DNA of 64,000 nucleotides from Sandaracinaceae bacterium (GTDB lineage Bacteria; Myxococcota_A; Polyangia; Polyangiales; Sandaracinaceae), in the NCBI GenBank assembly GCA_040218145.1, contig JAVJQK010000074.1:62001-126000 (forward strand), read 5' to 3'. Positions 1 to 8,186 of this stretch are shown here, piece by piece; within the stretch, counting starts at the first letter, position 1, and each line of letters begins with the position of its first letter. The notes beneath the pieces are model-generated. The model did no database searches and was not told where the DNA came from. It saw only the letters and a program-made list of their open reading frames with translations. A program made the translations under genes and the position numbers.

Positions 1-1
1 G

Positions 2-223
2 CGCTACCTCGAGGAGAAGGCGCCCGCCGACCTCACCGAAGAAGAGGCGAGCTGGCTCGAGGCCGCGCCCTTGCCCGAGGACGTGAGCCCGGACGCCTAC
101 CATGCGTTGCTCTCGGAGCTGCGTCGCCTCACGCGCGTCCCCCGCTCCGGTACGCGGCGCAAGGTCGACCCGGCGCGCCTCCAGGCCGCCATGGCCGCGC
201 GCGTGGAGGAGGAGGCGGGATGA
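2..223 (+). CDS. C-terminal part of an unrecognised protein (truncated by window edge)
   Basis: Reading frame open from the window edge to a TGA, giving the last 73 residues of a protein whose start lies outside. The piece is acidic and then basic, with a short stretch rich in Glu/Ala, a Pro turn and an Arg-rich stretch; I recognise no domain. Its TGA overlaps the ATG of the response regulator gene (ATGA), so the two are almost certainly cotranscribed and translationally coupled. The context of a receiver protein and a Ser/Thr kinase directly downstream suggests a role in signalling, but that is inference only. Confidence 0.6.
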   Translation, partial: RYLEEKAPADLTEEEASWLEAAPLPEDVSPDAYHALLSELRRLTRVPRSGTRRKVDPARLQAAMAARVEEEAG

Positions 224-693
224 GCGACGGGGACGAAGGACGCCGCGAGGTCTGGGTCGTCGAAGACGACCGCGCGCTCCTCCAGGGGCTGCTCACCCTC
301 ATCCGGGACCGGGGCCACCGCGCGCGCGGCTTCAGCGACCCGCGCCGCGCGCTGAAAGAGGCGCTCGCCCGGCCGCCGAAGGTGCTCATCACCGACTATC
401 AGATGCCCGGCCTGGACGGCGTCGAGCTGGCGAAGACCCTGCGGGAGAAGCTGGGCCCGAAGGTGCCACGCATCTTCCTGGTGAGCGGCTCCCGCATGCG
501 CCGCGTCGAGCTGACCCAGTTCGACCAGGTGCTCCGCAAGCCGTTCCGCTTCGTCGACCTGCTCGCGATGGTGGAGCGCGCGCTCGAGGGCCCGCGCCGC
601 CGACGCTCCGGGCAGCGCCTTCGGGCCGTGGATCGGGCCGATCGCGAGGCGTTCGAGAGCCGCTCCAAGCGGCGCGCCGCGTCCGAGGAATGA
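220..693 (+). CDS. Single-domain response regulator (receiver protein)
   Basis: A 157-residue protein made of one receiver domain (about residues 9-125) and a short Arg-rich tail. The acidic pocket is D16/D17, the phosphoacceptor is D59 in TDYQMPG, S89 fits the switch Ser/Thr and K107 in RKPF is the conserved lysine, so it should accept phosphoryl groups from a histidine kinase. There is no DNA-binding or enzymatic output domain, so it probably works by protein contact. It overlaps the upstream ORF and the downstream kinase gene by ATGA, suggesting a stoichiometric pairing of a two-component receiver with a Hanks-type kinase. No partner histidine kinase is adjacent. Confidence 0.9.
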   Translation: MSDGDEGRREVWVVEDDRALLQGLLTLIRDRGHRARGFSDPRRALKEALARPPKVLITDYQMPGLDGVELAKTLREKLGPKVPRIFLVSGSRMRRVELTQFDQVLRKPFRFVDLLAMVERALEGPRRRRSGQRLRAVDRADREAFESRSKRRAASEE

Positions 694-2102
694 GCGACGA
701 GCGCCCGGATCCGCCGAGCGTGGACCCCTGGCTCGGCCGCGTCGTCGAGGGTCGCTACCGCGTGCTGCGCGCGCTCGGTGGCGGCGGCATGGGCAGCGTC
801 TACGAGGCCGAGCACGTCGAGCTGGAGAAGCGGGTCGCGCTCAAGGTGATCCGCCCCGAGCTGGTCGCGGACGACGAGATCCGCGCGCGCTTCCTCCGCG
901 AGGCGAAGGCGACCGCGAAGATCGAGCACCCGCACGTGATCACGGCGATGGACTTCGGGACGCTGCCGGACGGCGGCGCGTTCCTCGTGACCACGCTCGT
1001 GCGCGGCATCTCCCTCCGCGAGCGCCTCTCGGGGGGCGCGATGAGCTGGCGCGAGGCGTGCGCCATCGGGGCCCAGATCGCCGACGCGCTCGCCGCCATC
1101 CACACCCGCGGCTTCGTGCACCGTGACCTGACGCCCGACAACGTGCTGCTCGGTAAACGAGACGACGGATCGCCCTGGGTGCACGTGCTCGACCTCGGGG
1201 TCGTCGGCGTCCTCCACGAGGCAGGCGACCGGCGCCTCACGGCCGAAGGCCACATCGTCGGCACGACCGGATACATGGCCCCCGAGCAGGCGCTCGGGCA
1301 GGCCACCGACGCGCGCGCCGATCTCTACGCGCTCGGCGTGCTGCTGTGGGAGATGTGCGCCGGTCGGCCGCTCTACCGCGAGCGCGAGCTGACGAAGGTC
1401 GTCGCCGCGCAGCTGACCGATCCGCCCGCGCCGCCGACGCCTCCCACCGGCGAGATCCCGGGCCAGCTCGGCGCGATGATCCGTGGCCTGCTCGAGCCGA
1501 CCGCGGCCAGGCGCCCCGAGAGCGCCGCGCACGTCCGGGACGAGCTGACCTCGCTGCGCGCCCTCCCCCGCTCGTACGTGCGCCCCGCCGGATCCTCGCG
1601 CGGCGCGACGCGCTGGATGATCCCGGCCGCGGTGGGCGCCGCGCTCGCGCTGCTCGCGACGGGCGTCGTGCTGACGCTCGCGCTCGGCGGCGACGAGCCA
1701 CGCGTCGCGACCGCCGTCCCCGCGCCGCCGGCCCCGCCCACGCCGACCGTCTCCGCCGCCCCGCGGGCCGAGCCGCTCGCGGAGCCGGAGCGCTCGCTCT
1801 TCGACGTCGTGGCCACCGGCCCCTATCGAGACGCGCGCCGCCGCGCCGCGATGCAGTTGCTGGAGCGCCCGACCCCGATCCCCGCCGGCGTGCGCGCGGC
1901 CGCGGACCTCGAGCTGGCCCGCAACTGCCGCGATCGCCGCGACGCGCTCCAGCGCATCACCGCCGCGCGAGACCCGCGCGCCGCCCCCGTCGTGGCGCGC
2001 TACCGCGAGGCTCCGCGCGAGGGCTGCGGCCGCGGCGGCCAGAACGACTGCTACCGCTGCATCCGCGAGTCGCTCGACCTCGCGTGGTCGGCCATTCGCT
2101 GA
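690..2102 (+). CDS. Membrane-anchored Hanks-type Ser/Thr protein kinase
   Basis: A 470-residue kinase. Residues 23-290 form the catalytic domain: Gly-rich loop GGGGMG (about 30-35), ATP-binding K52, catalytic HRD at 144-146 with N151, a DLG triplet at 168-170 in place of DFG, and APEQ near 197-200. A single hydrophobic helix at about 309-332 follows a Pro/Arg linker, then a Pro/Ala-rich stretch and a C-terminal domain with several cysteines (NCRDRR, GCGRG, CYRC) that should lie in the periplasm and may be disulfide-bonded. The start codon overlaps the stop of the response regulator. The DLG substitution is tolerated in many kinases, so I expect activity. The substrate is unknown. Confidence 0.93.
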   Translation: MSDERPDPPSVDPWLGRVVEGRYRVLRALGGGGMGSVYEAEHVELEKRVALKVIRPELVADDEIRARFLREAKATAKIEHPHVITAMDFGTLPDGGAFLVTTLVRGISLRERLSGGAMSWREACAIGAQIADALAAIHTRGFVHRDLTPDNVLLGKRDDGSPWVHVLDLGVVGVLHEAGDRRLTAEGHIVGTTGYMAPEQALGQATDARADLYALGVLLWEMCAGRPLYRERELTKVVAAQLTDPPAPPTPPTGEIPGQLGAMIRGLLEPTAARRPESAAHVRDELTSLRALPRSYVRPAGSSRGATRWMIPAAVGAALALLATGVVLTLALGGDEPRVATAVPAPPAPPTPTVSAAPRAEPLAEPERSLFDVVATGPYRDARRRAAMQLLERPTPIPAGVRAAADLELARNCRDRRDALQRITAARDPRAAPVVARYREAPREGCGRGGQNDCYRCIRESLDLAWSAIR

Positions 2103-2108
2103 GCTGAC

Positions 2109-3218
2109 TCAGTCCGGCTCGGGGGCCTCGACCAAGGGGATCAGCTCGAAGGGCTCGGAGTTGGCCTGAGCGGGCACCAGATCGAAGGGGATCTCGCCGT
2201 CCGACTCCCCGTGCGCGAGGTGCTCGAGATCGGAGATGAGCGACTCCGTCTTCACGATCTCGCTCGGCTGGGACGGAGGGCGCCGCGCGCCCTGCGCCAC
2301 CGCGACGCTGCGCGCGATGTCCAGCGGCTCGGCCATGCGCCGGGCGTCGAGCAGCACCTCGACGAGGGCGCGACGCATCGCCCGCGCGGTCGGCCAGCGC
2401 TCCTCGGGCGTCTTGGCGAGCGCCTTGTCGACGACCGCGCAGAGGCCGGCCGGCAGATCGGGGCGCGCCGACGCGAGGAGCGGGATCGGCTCCCGCAGGA
2501 TGCTCATCAACACGGTCAAGTCGTTGGGGCCCTGGAACAGGCGACGGCGCGCGAAGGTCTCCCAGAGGGTGGCGCCGAGCGAGAAGAGGTCGGTCCGCGG
2601 GCTCGGCTGGTCTCCCTTGGCGAGCTCCGGCGCGACGTAGGAGACCTTGCCCTTGATCACGCCCTCGTCGGTCATGCGCGTGCGGTCCATCGCCCGGGCG
2701 AGCCCGAAGTCCGCGAGCTTGGCGTGACCGTGGGCGCCGACGAGGATGTTCCCCGGGCTGATGTCCCGGTGGATCACCGGGGCCGAGCGGCCCTGGTCGT
2801 CGGTGTGGCGATGCGCGAAGTCGAGCGCGTCGAGGACCTGCAGCGCGAGGTGCGAGACGTGGGTCCAGTCCGGGAGCGCGCCCTTCGGGTGGCCGTCGAG
2901 CCAGCGCCCGAGGTCGAGCCCATCCACCCACTCCAGCACGAGGAAGTAGTGGCCGTGCGCGTCGGTGCCGAAGTCGTGGACCTGCACGATGTGAGGATGG
3001 TCGAGGCGGGCCGAGACCCGCGCCTCCTCCACGAAGAGGCGCACGAAGTCGTCCTGCTGGACGAGCTTGGGGAGGAGCTGCTTCAGGGCCACGGGCCGCG
3101 AGAAGCCCGACGCGCCGACGGTCTGCGCGCGGTAGACGACCGCCATGCCGCCCCGCCCCGCGACGCCGAGGAGGCGAAACCTCCCGAACGCAGGCGCCTG
3201 CCAGTCTCCGCTGCTCAT
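2109..3218 (-). CDS. Cytosolic Hanks-type Ser/Thr protein kinase
   Basis: A 369-residue kinase with every canonical motif: Gly loop GRGGMA (21-26), K46 in VALK, HRDISPGN with D152 and N157, DFG at 170-172 and an APEL activation-segment end. The kinase domain covers roughly residues 13-290. The remaining 80 residues are acidic and Ser/Pro-rich with no transmembrane helix, so the protein should be soluble, and the tail may be regulatory or an autophosphorylation target. Its ATG overlaps the TGA of the upstream pseudokinase-like gene (ATGA on the minus strand), implying coordinated production of the two. It converges with the kinase gene ending at 2102, six bases away. Confidence 0.94.
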   Translation of the reverse strand: MSSGDWQAPAFGRFRLLGVAGRGGMAVVYRAQTVGASGFSRPVALKQLLPKLVQQDDFVRLFVEEARVSARLDHPHIVQVHDFGTDAHGHYFLVLEWVDGLDLGRWLDGHPKGALPDWTHVSHLALQVLDALDFAHRHTDDQGRSAPVIHRDISPGNILVGAHGHAKLADFGLARAMDRTRMTDEGVIKGKVSYVAPELAKGDQPSPRTDLFSLGATLWETFARRRLFQGPNDLTVLMSILREPIPLLASARPDLPAGLCAVVDKALAKTPEERWPTARAMRRALVEVLLDARRMAEPLDIARSVAVAQGARRPPSQPSEIVKTESLISDLEHLAHGESDGEIPFDLVPAQANSEPFELIPLVEAPEPD

Positions 3219-4069
3219 CCGTGTCGAGCATAGCCGGAGAACAAGGCGAGGAGGCGAAGCGCCTCGCGCATCTCCGACAGCGTCCCGAACCGATCCGCGG
3301 GATCCCTGGCCAGCGCGCGCTCGAAGAACGCGTCGACGTCCGCGCCCAGCTCCGGGCGATGCGCCGATGGAGCGGCCCGGTGACCTCGGAGCACGGCCGC
3401 GTCGAGGTCCTCGCCCTCGAAGGGCGGCACGCCGGTGATCGCGAAATGGAGCACCGCCGCCACGCGGAAGAGATCCGTCGGCGCCTTGGAGGGCAGCCGC
3501 ATGATCTGCTCGGGCGCGTTGTAGGCGCAGCTCCGAGGTCCCTGCCCGCTCGCCACCAGCTCGCGGAGCGGGTGGTGACGCACGCGCGTCCCCCGTCGAC
3601 CGCTCACGATGTGGCTCGGGGTCAGATCCGAGTGCGTCAGGCCGGCCTCGTGAAAGACGCCCATCACCTCGAGGAGCGAGCGGGCCAGCGCGATGGCGTC
3701 GCTGGGACGCAGGGGGCCCTGCTCGTGGATCTGCTGCTGCAGCGTCTCGCCCTCGAGGTGCTCCTGGACGACGAAGGCGCCCACCTTCGGATCGGAGCCG
3801 AGCTCGTAGATCTTCGCGAGCGCCGGGTGCTCGAGCCGGGCGACCTCGAGGGGCACGAAGCTGCGGACGCCCGACGTGGACGGCGCGCGACGCCCGGTCC
3901 CCGTGGCGAGATCGAGCGCCACCACGCGGTCGATGATGGGCTGGTATCCCGCGGCGAGCTCGGTCTGGGTGCCGACGGCGACGACGTCGTGGAGCTGGTA
4001 CTTGTTCGCGAGGAACGAGCGCCTCCGAGTCACCCGCGAGAGACGGATGCTCGAGATGTCGTGACTCAT
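3215..4069 (-). CDS. Probable Ser/Thr pseudokinase
   Basis: A 284-residue protein with a protein-kinase fold signature but lost catalytic residues. The C-lobe is recognisable: HSDLTPSH (146-153) aligns with HRDLKPxN, APEQ is kept at 185-188, and a DLF at 199-201 matches the F-helix Asp. However the HRD Arg is Ser, the metal-binding Asn is His, no DFG can be found (the equivalent stretch is RVRHHPLREL), the VAIK lysine position reads VALD (50-53), and there is no Gly-rich loop. I start it at the ATG at 4069 because the upstream in-frame extension is of poor character. It is coupled by ATGA overlap to a fully equipped kinase, so a scaffold or allosteric partner role is a natural inference. Confidence 0.8.
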   Translation of the reverse strand: MSHDISSIRLSRVTRRRSFLANKYQLHDVVAVGTQTELAAGYQPIIDRVVALDLATGTGRRAPSTSGVRSFVPLEVARLEHPALAKIYELGSDPKVGAFVVQEHLEGETLQQQIHEQGPLRPSDAIALARSLLEVMGVFHEAGLTHSDLTPSHIVSGRRGTRVRHHPLRELVASGQGPRSCAYNAPEQIMRLPSKAPTDLFRVAAVLHFAITGVPPFEGEDLDAAVLRGHRAAPSAHRPELGADVDAFFERALARDPADRFGTLSEMREALRLLALFSGYARHG

Positions 4070-4202
4070 GGATCGTTCTCCGTCCGCACCGCCATGACCC
4101 GCCGCAAGATGCGGACCGACGCGCGGTGAGGGAGTCAGAGGCGCGCGAGGGGCGAGCTCTGTAGGGAGGACCCGACGGTTGCCGGGTTCGGCCTGCGGCC
4201 TC

Positions 4203-6596
4203 TCATCCCAGCGGCGCAAAGAGCTCCTCGAGGTCGTCCTCGCTCAGCGCCAGCCCGCCGGCCGCGCCGCTCAGGATCCCCTGGGCGAGGCGGCGCTTAC
4301 GCTCCTGGAGCGCGAGCATGCGCTCCTCCACGCTGCCCTGGACGAACAGGTTGTAGGCGTGGACCGGCCGCTTCTGGCCGATGCGGTAGGCGCGGTCGGT
4401 CGCCTGGTCCTGCGCGGCCGGGTTCCACCAGGGATCATAGTGGATGACGGTGTCGGCGCTGGTCAGCGTCAGGCCGACGCCGCCCGCCTTGAGGCTGATG
4501 AGGAACACGTCCGCGTCGCCCGCCTCGAAGCTGTCGACCAGCCCCTGCCGGTCACGGCTCTGCCCGGTCAGGGACAGGTAGCCTACCTTGCGCTCGTCGA
4601 GGCCGCGCGCGATCAGCGCGAGCATGCGCGTGAACTGGCTGAAGATCAGGATGCGATGCCCGCGAGCGAGCTGGCTCTCGACCAGCTCCATCAGCAGCTC
4701 GTACTTCGCGGAGCGCTTGACGTCGCGCGCCGCCCGCATGGGCACGAGGCGCGGGTCGCAGCAGACCTGCCGGAGCTTGGTGAGCGCGTCCAGGATCGGG
4801 ACCGTCGAGGCGGCGAGGCCCTTCTTCTGGATGAGCTTGCGGATGTCGCCGTGCGCCGCGACGCGGATGCTCTCGTAGAGCTCGCGCTGCTTGCCGCCGA
4901 GGGTGACCGGCCGGAGCAGCTCGGTCTTCGGCGGCAGCTCCTTGGCGACCTCCTGCTTGAGGCGGCGCATCATGTAGGGGCTGACCATCTGCCGCAGCGT
5001 GGCGAGCCGCTCCTCGTCCCCGAGCTGCTCGATGGGGATGCGGTACCAGCGCCGGAAGCTCAGCTCGTCGCCGAGCAGGCCCGGGTTCAGGAAGTCGAAG
5101 AGCGCCCAGAGCTCCCCGAGGTGGTTCTCGACCGGCGTGCCCGTGATGCAGAGCCGGTGCGTGGCGTTCTGTCGCTTCGCCGCCTGGTGCGCCTGGCTGC
5201 GGGTGTTCTTGATGGTGTGCGCCTCGTCGAGGATCAGCAGGTGCCACTCCTTCTCGCCGAAGCGCTCCTCGTCGCGCACCAGGATGGGGTAGCTGGTGAT
5301 GACGACGTCGGTGCCCTCGATCTTCTCGTAGAGCGGGTGGCGCTTGGCGCCCTGGAGCACGAGCGTGGACAGGTGCGGCGCGAACTTCGCGATCTCGCGC
5401 TCCCAGTTGCGGCAGAGGCTCGTCGGCGCGACGACCAGCGCGGGCCGCTCGAGCCGCCCGGCCTGCTTCTCGATCGCGAGGTGCGCGATGGTCTGGAGCG
5501 TCTTGCCGAGCCCCATGTCGTCGGCGAGCACGCCGCCCACCTCGCACGTGCGCAGGTGCTGGAGCCACTCGACGCCGGTCTGCTGGTAGCCGCGCAGCGT
5601 CGCGCGGAGCTGGGTCGGCTGCTCGATCTTGGCGACCGGCGTGGAGAGCACCTCGCCGACCTCGCGCATCGTGTGTGACGACGCGCCCTCCCAGCGAAGG
5701 CCCGTCGCCCCCTCGTCGGGGTCGAGGAAGATCTCGTCCAGCCGCGGGAGCGCCGCCGCCTGGAGCTTGCTGAAGCGGAGCACCTCGGGGTCGACGTCGT
5801 CTCCCTCGTAGAGCTCGCTGATCACGCGGAGCAGGGCCTGGATCTGCTCGGGCGGCACGGTCAGGTAGCGCCCGTCGGGGAGCGGCACCGCGATGGCCTT
5901 CTTCCGCGAGGCGAGGCTCGCGAGCGTGGTGCCGTCGGCGCTGGTGCCGAGGAGATCGACCAGCGCGGGGAGCAGGTTGACCCGGCGGCCGCCGAGCTCG
6001 ACGCCCAGCTCGAGGCCGAACCAGTCGGGGCGCTGCTCGTCCGGCTCGACGCGCGCGTACCAGTCGGGCGCGTCCGCGCCGACGACCTGGTACGGGTAGC
6101 CGCTCTCGAGCTCGACCGTCCAGCCGACCTTGCGGAGCTGCGGCACGACCCAGGCCGTGAAGCCGCAGTAGTCGTGCACGTCGCCGTCGCACTTGAGCAG
6201 GTAGTGCGCGCGGCTGCCGGGCGGGACCGCCCACTCCGTCATGCACTCGAGGTCGATGGCGCCGAAGCTCTCGAGGAGGCAACGCGCGCGGGTCTCGGCC
6301 GCGAAGTCGCGCTTGACGATCCTCATGCCGCCCGCGGCGGCCTTGAAGAAGCGGTCGCGAGGGTCGGAGGCGGAGATGCGCTGGCCCGCGTAGTCGAAGA
6401 AGAGCTCGACGACCGGGGCGTCGAACGACTCCATCATCGCGCCGAAGCCGCCGCTGCGATCCACCGTGACCTGCTCGGTGCGCAGGATGGCGCGCGCGGT
6501 CGGCGTGATGGTCTCGAAGCGCTCGACGGAATGCGTCGCGGTGTCGGCGAGCGGATCGTCGTCGCCGAGGAGCGCGTCGATCTCGTCCCACGTCAT
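4203..6596 (-). CDS. SNF2/HepA-type DNA-dependent ATPase (superfamily 2 helicase)
   Basis: A 797-residue protein. The first 330 or so residues are an N-terminal region with no zinc-finger (SWIM) cysteine pattern that I can see. Then come the SF2 motifs in order: DDMGLGKT (motif I, near residue 370), LDEAHTIKN (II, DEAH), TGTPVENH (III), a second lobe with LIFSQFTRM (IV), LKAGGVGLTLT (V) and QATDRAYRIGQ (VI). This is the bacterial Snf2-like group exemplified by RapA/HepA-related proteins, which translocate on DNA and remodel protein-DNA complexes. The start at 6596 gives the natural N-terminus MTWDEIDALL; the frame remains open upstream, but that part is of low quality. It is apparently monocistronic. 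Confidence 0.92.
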   Translation of the reverse strand: MTWDEIDALLGDDDPLADTATHSVERFETITPTARAILRTEQVTVDRSGGFGAMMESFDAPVVELFFDYAGQRISASDPRDRFFKAAAGGMRIVKRDFAAETRARCLLESFGAIDLECMTEWAVPPGSRAHYLLKCDGDVHDYCGFTAWVVPQLRKVGWTVELESGYPYQVVGADAPDWYARVEPDEQRPDWFGLELGVELGGRRVNLLPALVDLLGTSADGTTLASLASRKKAIAVPLPDGRYLTVPPEQIQALLRVISELYEGDDVDPEVLRFSKLQAAALPRLDEIFLDPDEGATGLRWEGASSHTMREVGEVLSTPVAKIEQPTQLRATLRGYQQTGVEWLQHLRTCEVGGVLADDMGLGKTLQTIAHLAIEKQAGRLERPALVVAPTSLCRNWEREIAKFAPHLSTLVLQGAKRHPLYEKIEGTDVVITSYPILVRDEERFGEKEWHLLILDEAHTIKNTRSQAHQAAKRQNATHRLCITGTPVENHLGELWALFDFLNPGLLGDELSFRRWYRIPIEQLGDEERLATLRQMVSPYMMRRLKQEVAKELPPKTELLRPVTLGGKQRELYESIRVAAHGDIRKLIQKKGLAASTVPILDALTKLRQVCCDPRLVPMRAARDVKRSAKYELLMELVESQLARGHRILIFSQFTRMLALIARGLDERKVGYLSLTGQSRDRQGLVDSFEAGDADVFLISLKAGGVGLTLTSADTVIHYDPWWNPAAQDQATDRAYRIGQKRPVHAYNLFVQGSVEERMLALQERKRRLAQGILSGAAGGLALSEDDLEELFAPLG

Positions 6597-6666
6597 GTCC
6601 CGGTCGGTGCTGCTGTCCGAGGGGTGATGCACGACCCGCTTTAGATCACACCGGATCCCCTTCGTC

Positions 6667-6688
6667 GATCCAGAAAACGCACTGGATC
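6667..6688. promoter_or_regulatory. Perfect 7-bp inverted repeat in divergent intergenic region
   Basis: GATCCAG, 8 bases, CTGGATC lies in the 211-bp gap between the SNF2 gene (leftward) and the small lipoprotein gene (rightward). The central octamer is AT-richer than its surroundings. The symmetry and the divergent promoter position fit an operator, but no regulator is known. Confidence 0.3.
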
Positions 6689-6807
6689 TCGCGTGATTCC
6701 AAGCGCGTCGAGGGCACCCCAAGATGTGGTGGCCCACCGCCTGACGACCCACGAGAGCTGGGAGGTCGCGCGCGATCCGTCGCGGAGGGCGTGATAAGAC
6801 GGCGGCC

Positions 6808-7212
6808 ATGAAGCGCTCTCTCGCGATCGCGTCGCTGCTCCTCGGTTTCGCCTGTGACGGAGATCCGCCGCCGGATCCCGACGCGGGGGTGATGTCGGAC
6901 GCGGGCCCCGCCGACACCGGCGTCACCGAAGAGGACGCCGGCCCTCCCCCGGATACCTGGGAGAGCTTCGCCGCGGAGTGGTTCGCGACCTACTGCAACG
7001 AGTGTCACGACGGGGCGTCGCGCGACTACACGACCCTCCCCCATGTGCAGCGCGACATGGAGCGCATCCGCTGCGGCGTCGCGGCCACCACCGCCGACGG
7101 CTGCGGCGGCTCGCCCGCCGCCGGTCAGTTCCCGGTGGGCCCGGGGCCCTACCCCGACGACGCGTCGCGCGCGCGCCTGGTGGCCTGGATCGAAGCCGGC
7201 CTCCCGGAGTAG
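6808..7212 (+). CDS. Small lipoprotein with one CxxCH haem-binding motif
   Basis: A 134-residue protein with a short basic n-region, a hydrophobic stretch and a cysteine at residue 16 (LLGFAC, an imperfect lipobox), followed by a Pro/Asp-rich linker typical of exported myxobacterial lipoproteins. The compact domain contains YCNECHDG, a CxxCH motif for covalent haem c attachment, and later cysteines and a PDD/ARLVAWIEAGLP ending common to secreted planctomycete/myxobacterial cytochrome-like domains. The likely site is the periplasmic face of a membrane and the likely role electron transfer or structural; no axial Met is obvious. The next gene starts 8 bases downstream, so they may be cotranscribed. 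Confidence 0.75.
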   Translation: MKRSLAIASLLLGFACDGDPPPDPDAGVMSDAGPADTGVTEEDAGPPPDTWESFAAEWFATYCNECHDGASRDYTTLPHVQRDMERIRCGVAATTADGCGGSPAAGQFPVGPGPYPDDASRARLVAWIEAGLPE

Positions 7213-7220
7213 AAGGCGTC

Positions 7221-7877
7221 ATGAGCCTCACCCTCGGAGACGCCTTCAACCGGCGCAAGAAGCTCGGCGCGGATCTGCAGACGTGGATCCAGCGCCTGAC
7301 CCAGGCCGGCACCGAGAAGCGCAGCTTTCGCACGCAGTCGATCGCGGGCGACGACGCGTTCGAGCCCGAGCCCGGGACCGACAAGACCACGAAGCGGCAC
7401 TACACGATCGACGAGTGCAAGACGCGCATCGACGAGATCCTCGCCGAGGATCGGGCCCTCGCCCTCCGCATCTCGCTGACGAACCAGCAGGCGCGCGCGA
7501 CGGTCGAGGACCTCGACGGCGAGGCGCTCGAGCTGACCGTGCCGGAGCTGCTCGTCTACAAGAACGACCTGATCCCCAAGCTCGAGCAGGCGGCGCGCGC
7601 CGTCCCGACGCGGCGCGACGGGGTCAACGTGATCGAGCGCGACGACGAGCGCGTGAAGTTTCGCGAGATCAAGAAGCTCGAGCGCAAGAAGGAGTCCTTC
7701 CAGGGCGACCTCAAGATCGAGGAGATGGAGGTGCTCGGCTACGACGTGCTCGAGGTCACCGACTACGGCGTCCCGGTGCGCTCGGCGTGGAACACCATCG
7801 ACCGGATCCAGGACTTCGCCCAGCGCGTGAAGCAGGCGATCAACGAGGCCAACAAGACGGAGCTCGTCGAGCTCTGA
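7221..7877 (+). CDS. Coiled-coil cytosolic protein, function unknown
   Basis: A 218-residue, highly charged protein without signal peptide or transmembrane segment. It starts LTLGDAFNRRKKLGADLQTW and alternates long amphipathic helices with a loop rich in acidic residues and Lys. The N-terminal 130 residues bear a weak resemblance to the DIP1984 family of small helical proteins, which I cannot confirm by eye. Its last codons merge into a 16-bp tandem repeat that continues past the stop. It follows the CxxCH lipoprotein gene by 8 bases, but no functional link is evident. Confidence 0.75.
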   Translation: MSLTLGDAFNRRKKLGADLQTWIQRLTQAGTEKRSFRTQSIAGDDAFEPEPGTDKTTKRHYTIDECKTRIDEILAEDRALALRISLTNQQARATVEDLDGEALELTVPELLVYKNDLIPKLEQAARAVPTRRDGVNVIERDDERVKFREIKKLERKKESFQGDLKIEEMEVLGYDVLEVTDYGVPVRSAWNTIDRIQDFAQRVKQAINEANKTELVEL

Positions 7878-7922
7878 GCTCATCGAGCACTGAGCTCATC
7901 GAGCACTGAGCCCGTGAGACAC
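7859..7922. repeat. 16-bp tandem repeat, four units, running across a stop codon
   Basis: Two identical units TGAGCTCATCGAGCAC (7875-7890 and 7891-7906) are flanked by a degenerate unit inside the end of the preceding gene (7859-7874) and a degenerate unit after (7907-7922). The first perfect unit starts with the stop codon of that gene. Each unit contains GAGCTC. It probably arose by slippage duplication of the gene end; no function is evident. Confidence 0.8.
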
Positions 7923-7979
7923 AGAGCTCGTCCGGAGTGGGCGCGCGACGCGTCAAAGGACGGTTCGTAAAACGCACAT

Positions 7980-8082
7980 CGCACCTCGCACCGAGCAAGC
8001 GGCCTATCTCGAGAAGAGTGATCTCGACGTCGTAATCGGCAGCTCGCACGTGGCAGGACGCACCTCGCAAGGTGCAAGCGGC
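7980..8082. promoter_or_regulatory. Direct repeats and palindrome upstream of metal efflux operon (putative operator region)
   Basis: Two 24-nt copies (7980-8003 and 8059-8082) agree at 21 of 24 positions: both begin CGCACCTCGCA and end GCAAGCGGC. The second copy contains a perfect inverted repeat GCACCT-CGCA-AGGTGC (8060-8075); the first keeps only half of it. The pair lies in the 309-base gene-free gap 7878-8186, which otherwise holds only the 16-bp tandem repeat, directly before the copper efflux genes. An operator for a metal-responsive repressor or activator is plausible; no regulator gene is adjacent. Confidence 0.4.
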
Positions 8083-8186
8083 ACAACACTCGAGGGCTAC
8101 CGTCCGCCCTGAAAGTGCGTCGCGCTCCCACTCCGGCCGATCTCCAGCGCTTGCCGTTTCCCTCCCGGGTCCATACGCTTCCCCCG

